A stretch of 22,809 nt of DNA. Source: Prevotella sp. Its GTDB lineage: Bacteria > Bacteroidota > Bacteroidia > Bacteroidales > Bacteroidaceae. This document shows, one piece after another, positions 22,779 to 22,809 of this stretch. Both the position numbers and the translations under genes were made by a program. The stretch's first letter is position 1. The number at the start of each line of letters is the position of its first letter. Location of the stretch: positions 1 through 22,809 of the forward strand of contig JAILAA010000194.1 in the NCBI GenBank assembly GCA_024681875.1. Reading direction: 5' to 3'. A model generated the notes under the pieces. The model was given only the letters and a program-made list of their open reading frames with translations, searched no databases and was not told the DNA's origin.

Positions 22779-22809
22779 ATGTCAAGAAGCACATTCAACA
22801 TTCTCTTCT
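22779..22809 (+). CDS. Probable tyrosine recombinase/integrase, first 10 codons (cut by window edge)
   Basis: Only MSRSTFNILF is visible before the window ends. This N-terminus is characteristic of Bacteroidetes tyrosine recombinases (phage integrase family with an N-terminal arm-binding and SAM-like domain) found at the ends of conjugative and mobilisable elements. The catalytic R-H-R-Y residues lie outside the window. The preceding TATCTTTG promoter element supports a real gene start. The identification rests on recognising a short sequence, so it is provisional. Confidence 0.55.
   Translation, partial: MSRSTFNILF

Noticed and set aside
1..22809. Search for CRISPR arrays, tRNA or rRNA genes, riboswitches, toxin-antitoxin pairs or defence systems
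   Set aside because: Nothing in the sequence supports any of these. The repeats present are short tandem spacer repeats, not spaced arrays.

Overview
The window is a stretch of a Bacteroidales chromosome, most likely Prevotellaceae. The evidence is the dcw gene order without murF, murB or ddl, the Bacteroidetes-type promoters (TTTG, about 19 nt, TAnnTTTG), an FtsI with a C-terminal PASTA domain, a long MraY, an FtsL-like protein of the Bacteroidetes kind, and AT-rich spacers full of micro-repeats between moderately GC-rich genes. The genus is inferred from remembered protein style, not from a search.

Left edge (1-600): the 3' end of an ISL3-type insertion sequence, whose likely terminal inverted repeat contains the transposase stop codon, abuts the C-terminal remnant of an unidentified gene. 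Two hairpin terminators and small repeats follow.

Core (600-16690): one long plus-strand division and cell-wall operon, mraZ-rsmH-ftsL-ftsI-murE-mraY-murD-ftsW-murG-murC-ftsQ-ftsA-ftsZ. Upstream of mraZ, three TGGNG repeats spaced exactly 10 bp apart match the known MraZ operator pattern and sit where the promoter -33 element should be. The enzymes take UDP-MurNAc through L-Ala (MurC), D-Glu (MurD) and meso-DAP (MurE), then to lipid I (MraY) and lipid II (MurG). FtsW and FtsI polymerise and crosslink at the septum, FtsL and FtsQ form the membrane scaffold, and FtsA anchors FtsZ. A strong hairpin terminator closes the operon after ftsZ.

Right part (16700-20800): a mannose-1-phosphate guanylyltransferase gene with its own promoter and terminator, then an MsbA-like ABC exporter from a near-perfect Bacteroidetes promoter whose -33 element lies inside the preceding terminator, then a YitT-family membrane protein. 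A bidirectional terminator separates these from two convergent minus-strand genes, which together encode the two halves of a UshA-like 5'-nucleotidase (a lipoprotein C-terminal domain, then a secreted metallophosphatase domain). The last 31 bases are the start of a probable tyrosine recombinase gene, so the window is bracketed by mobile-element sequence on both sides.

I saw no clearly new biological system. The best leads are regulatory: the MraZ boxes replacing -33, a shared leader repeat and GTG start at the partner genes ftsI and ftsW, a perfect Shine-Dalgarno before murE in a phylum that rarely uses one, tandem duplications spanning stop codons, and an altered HHH motif in MraY.
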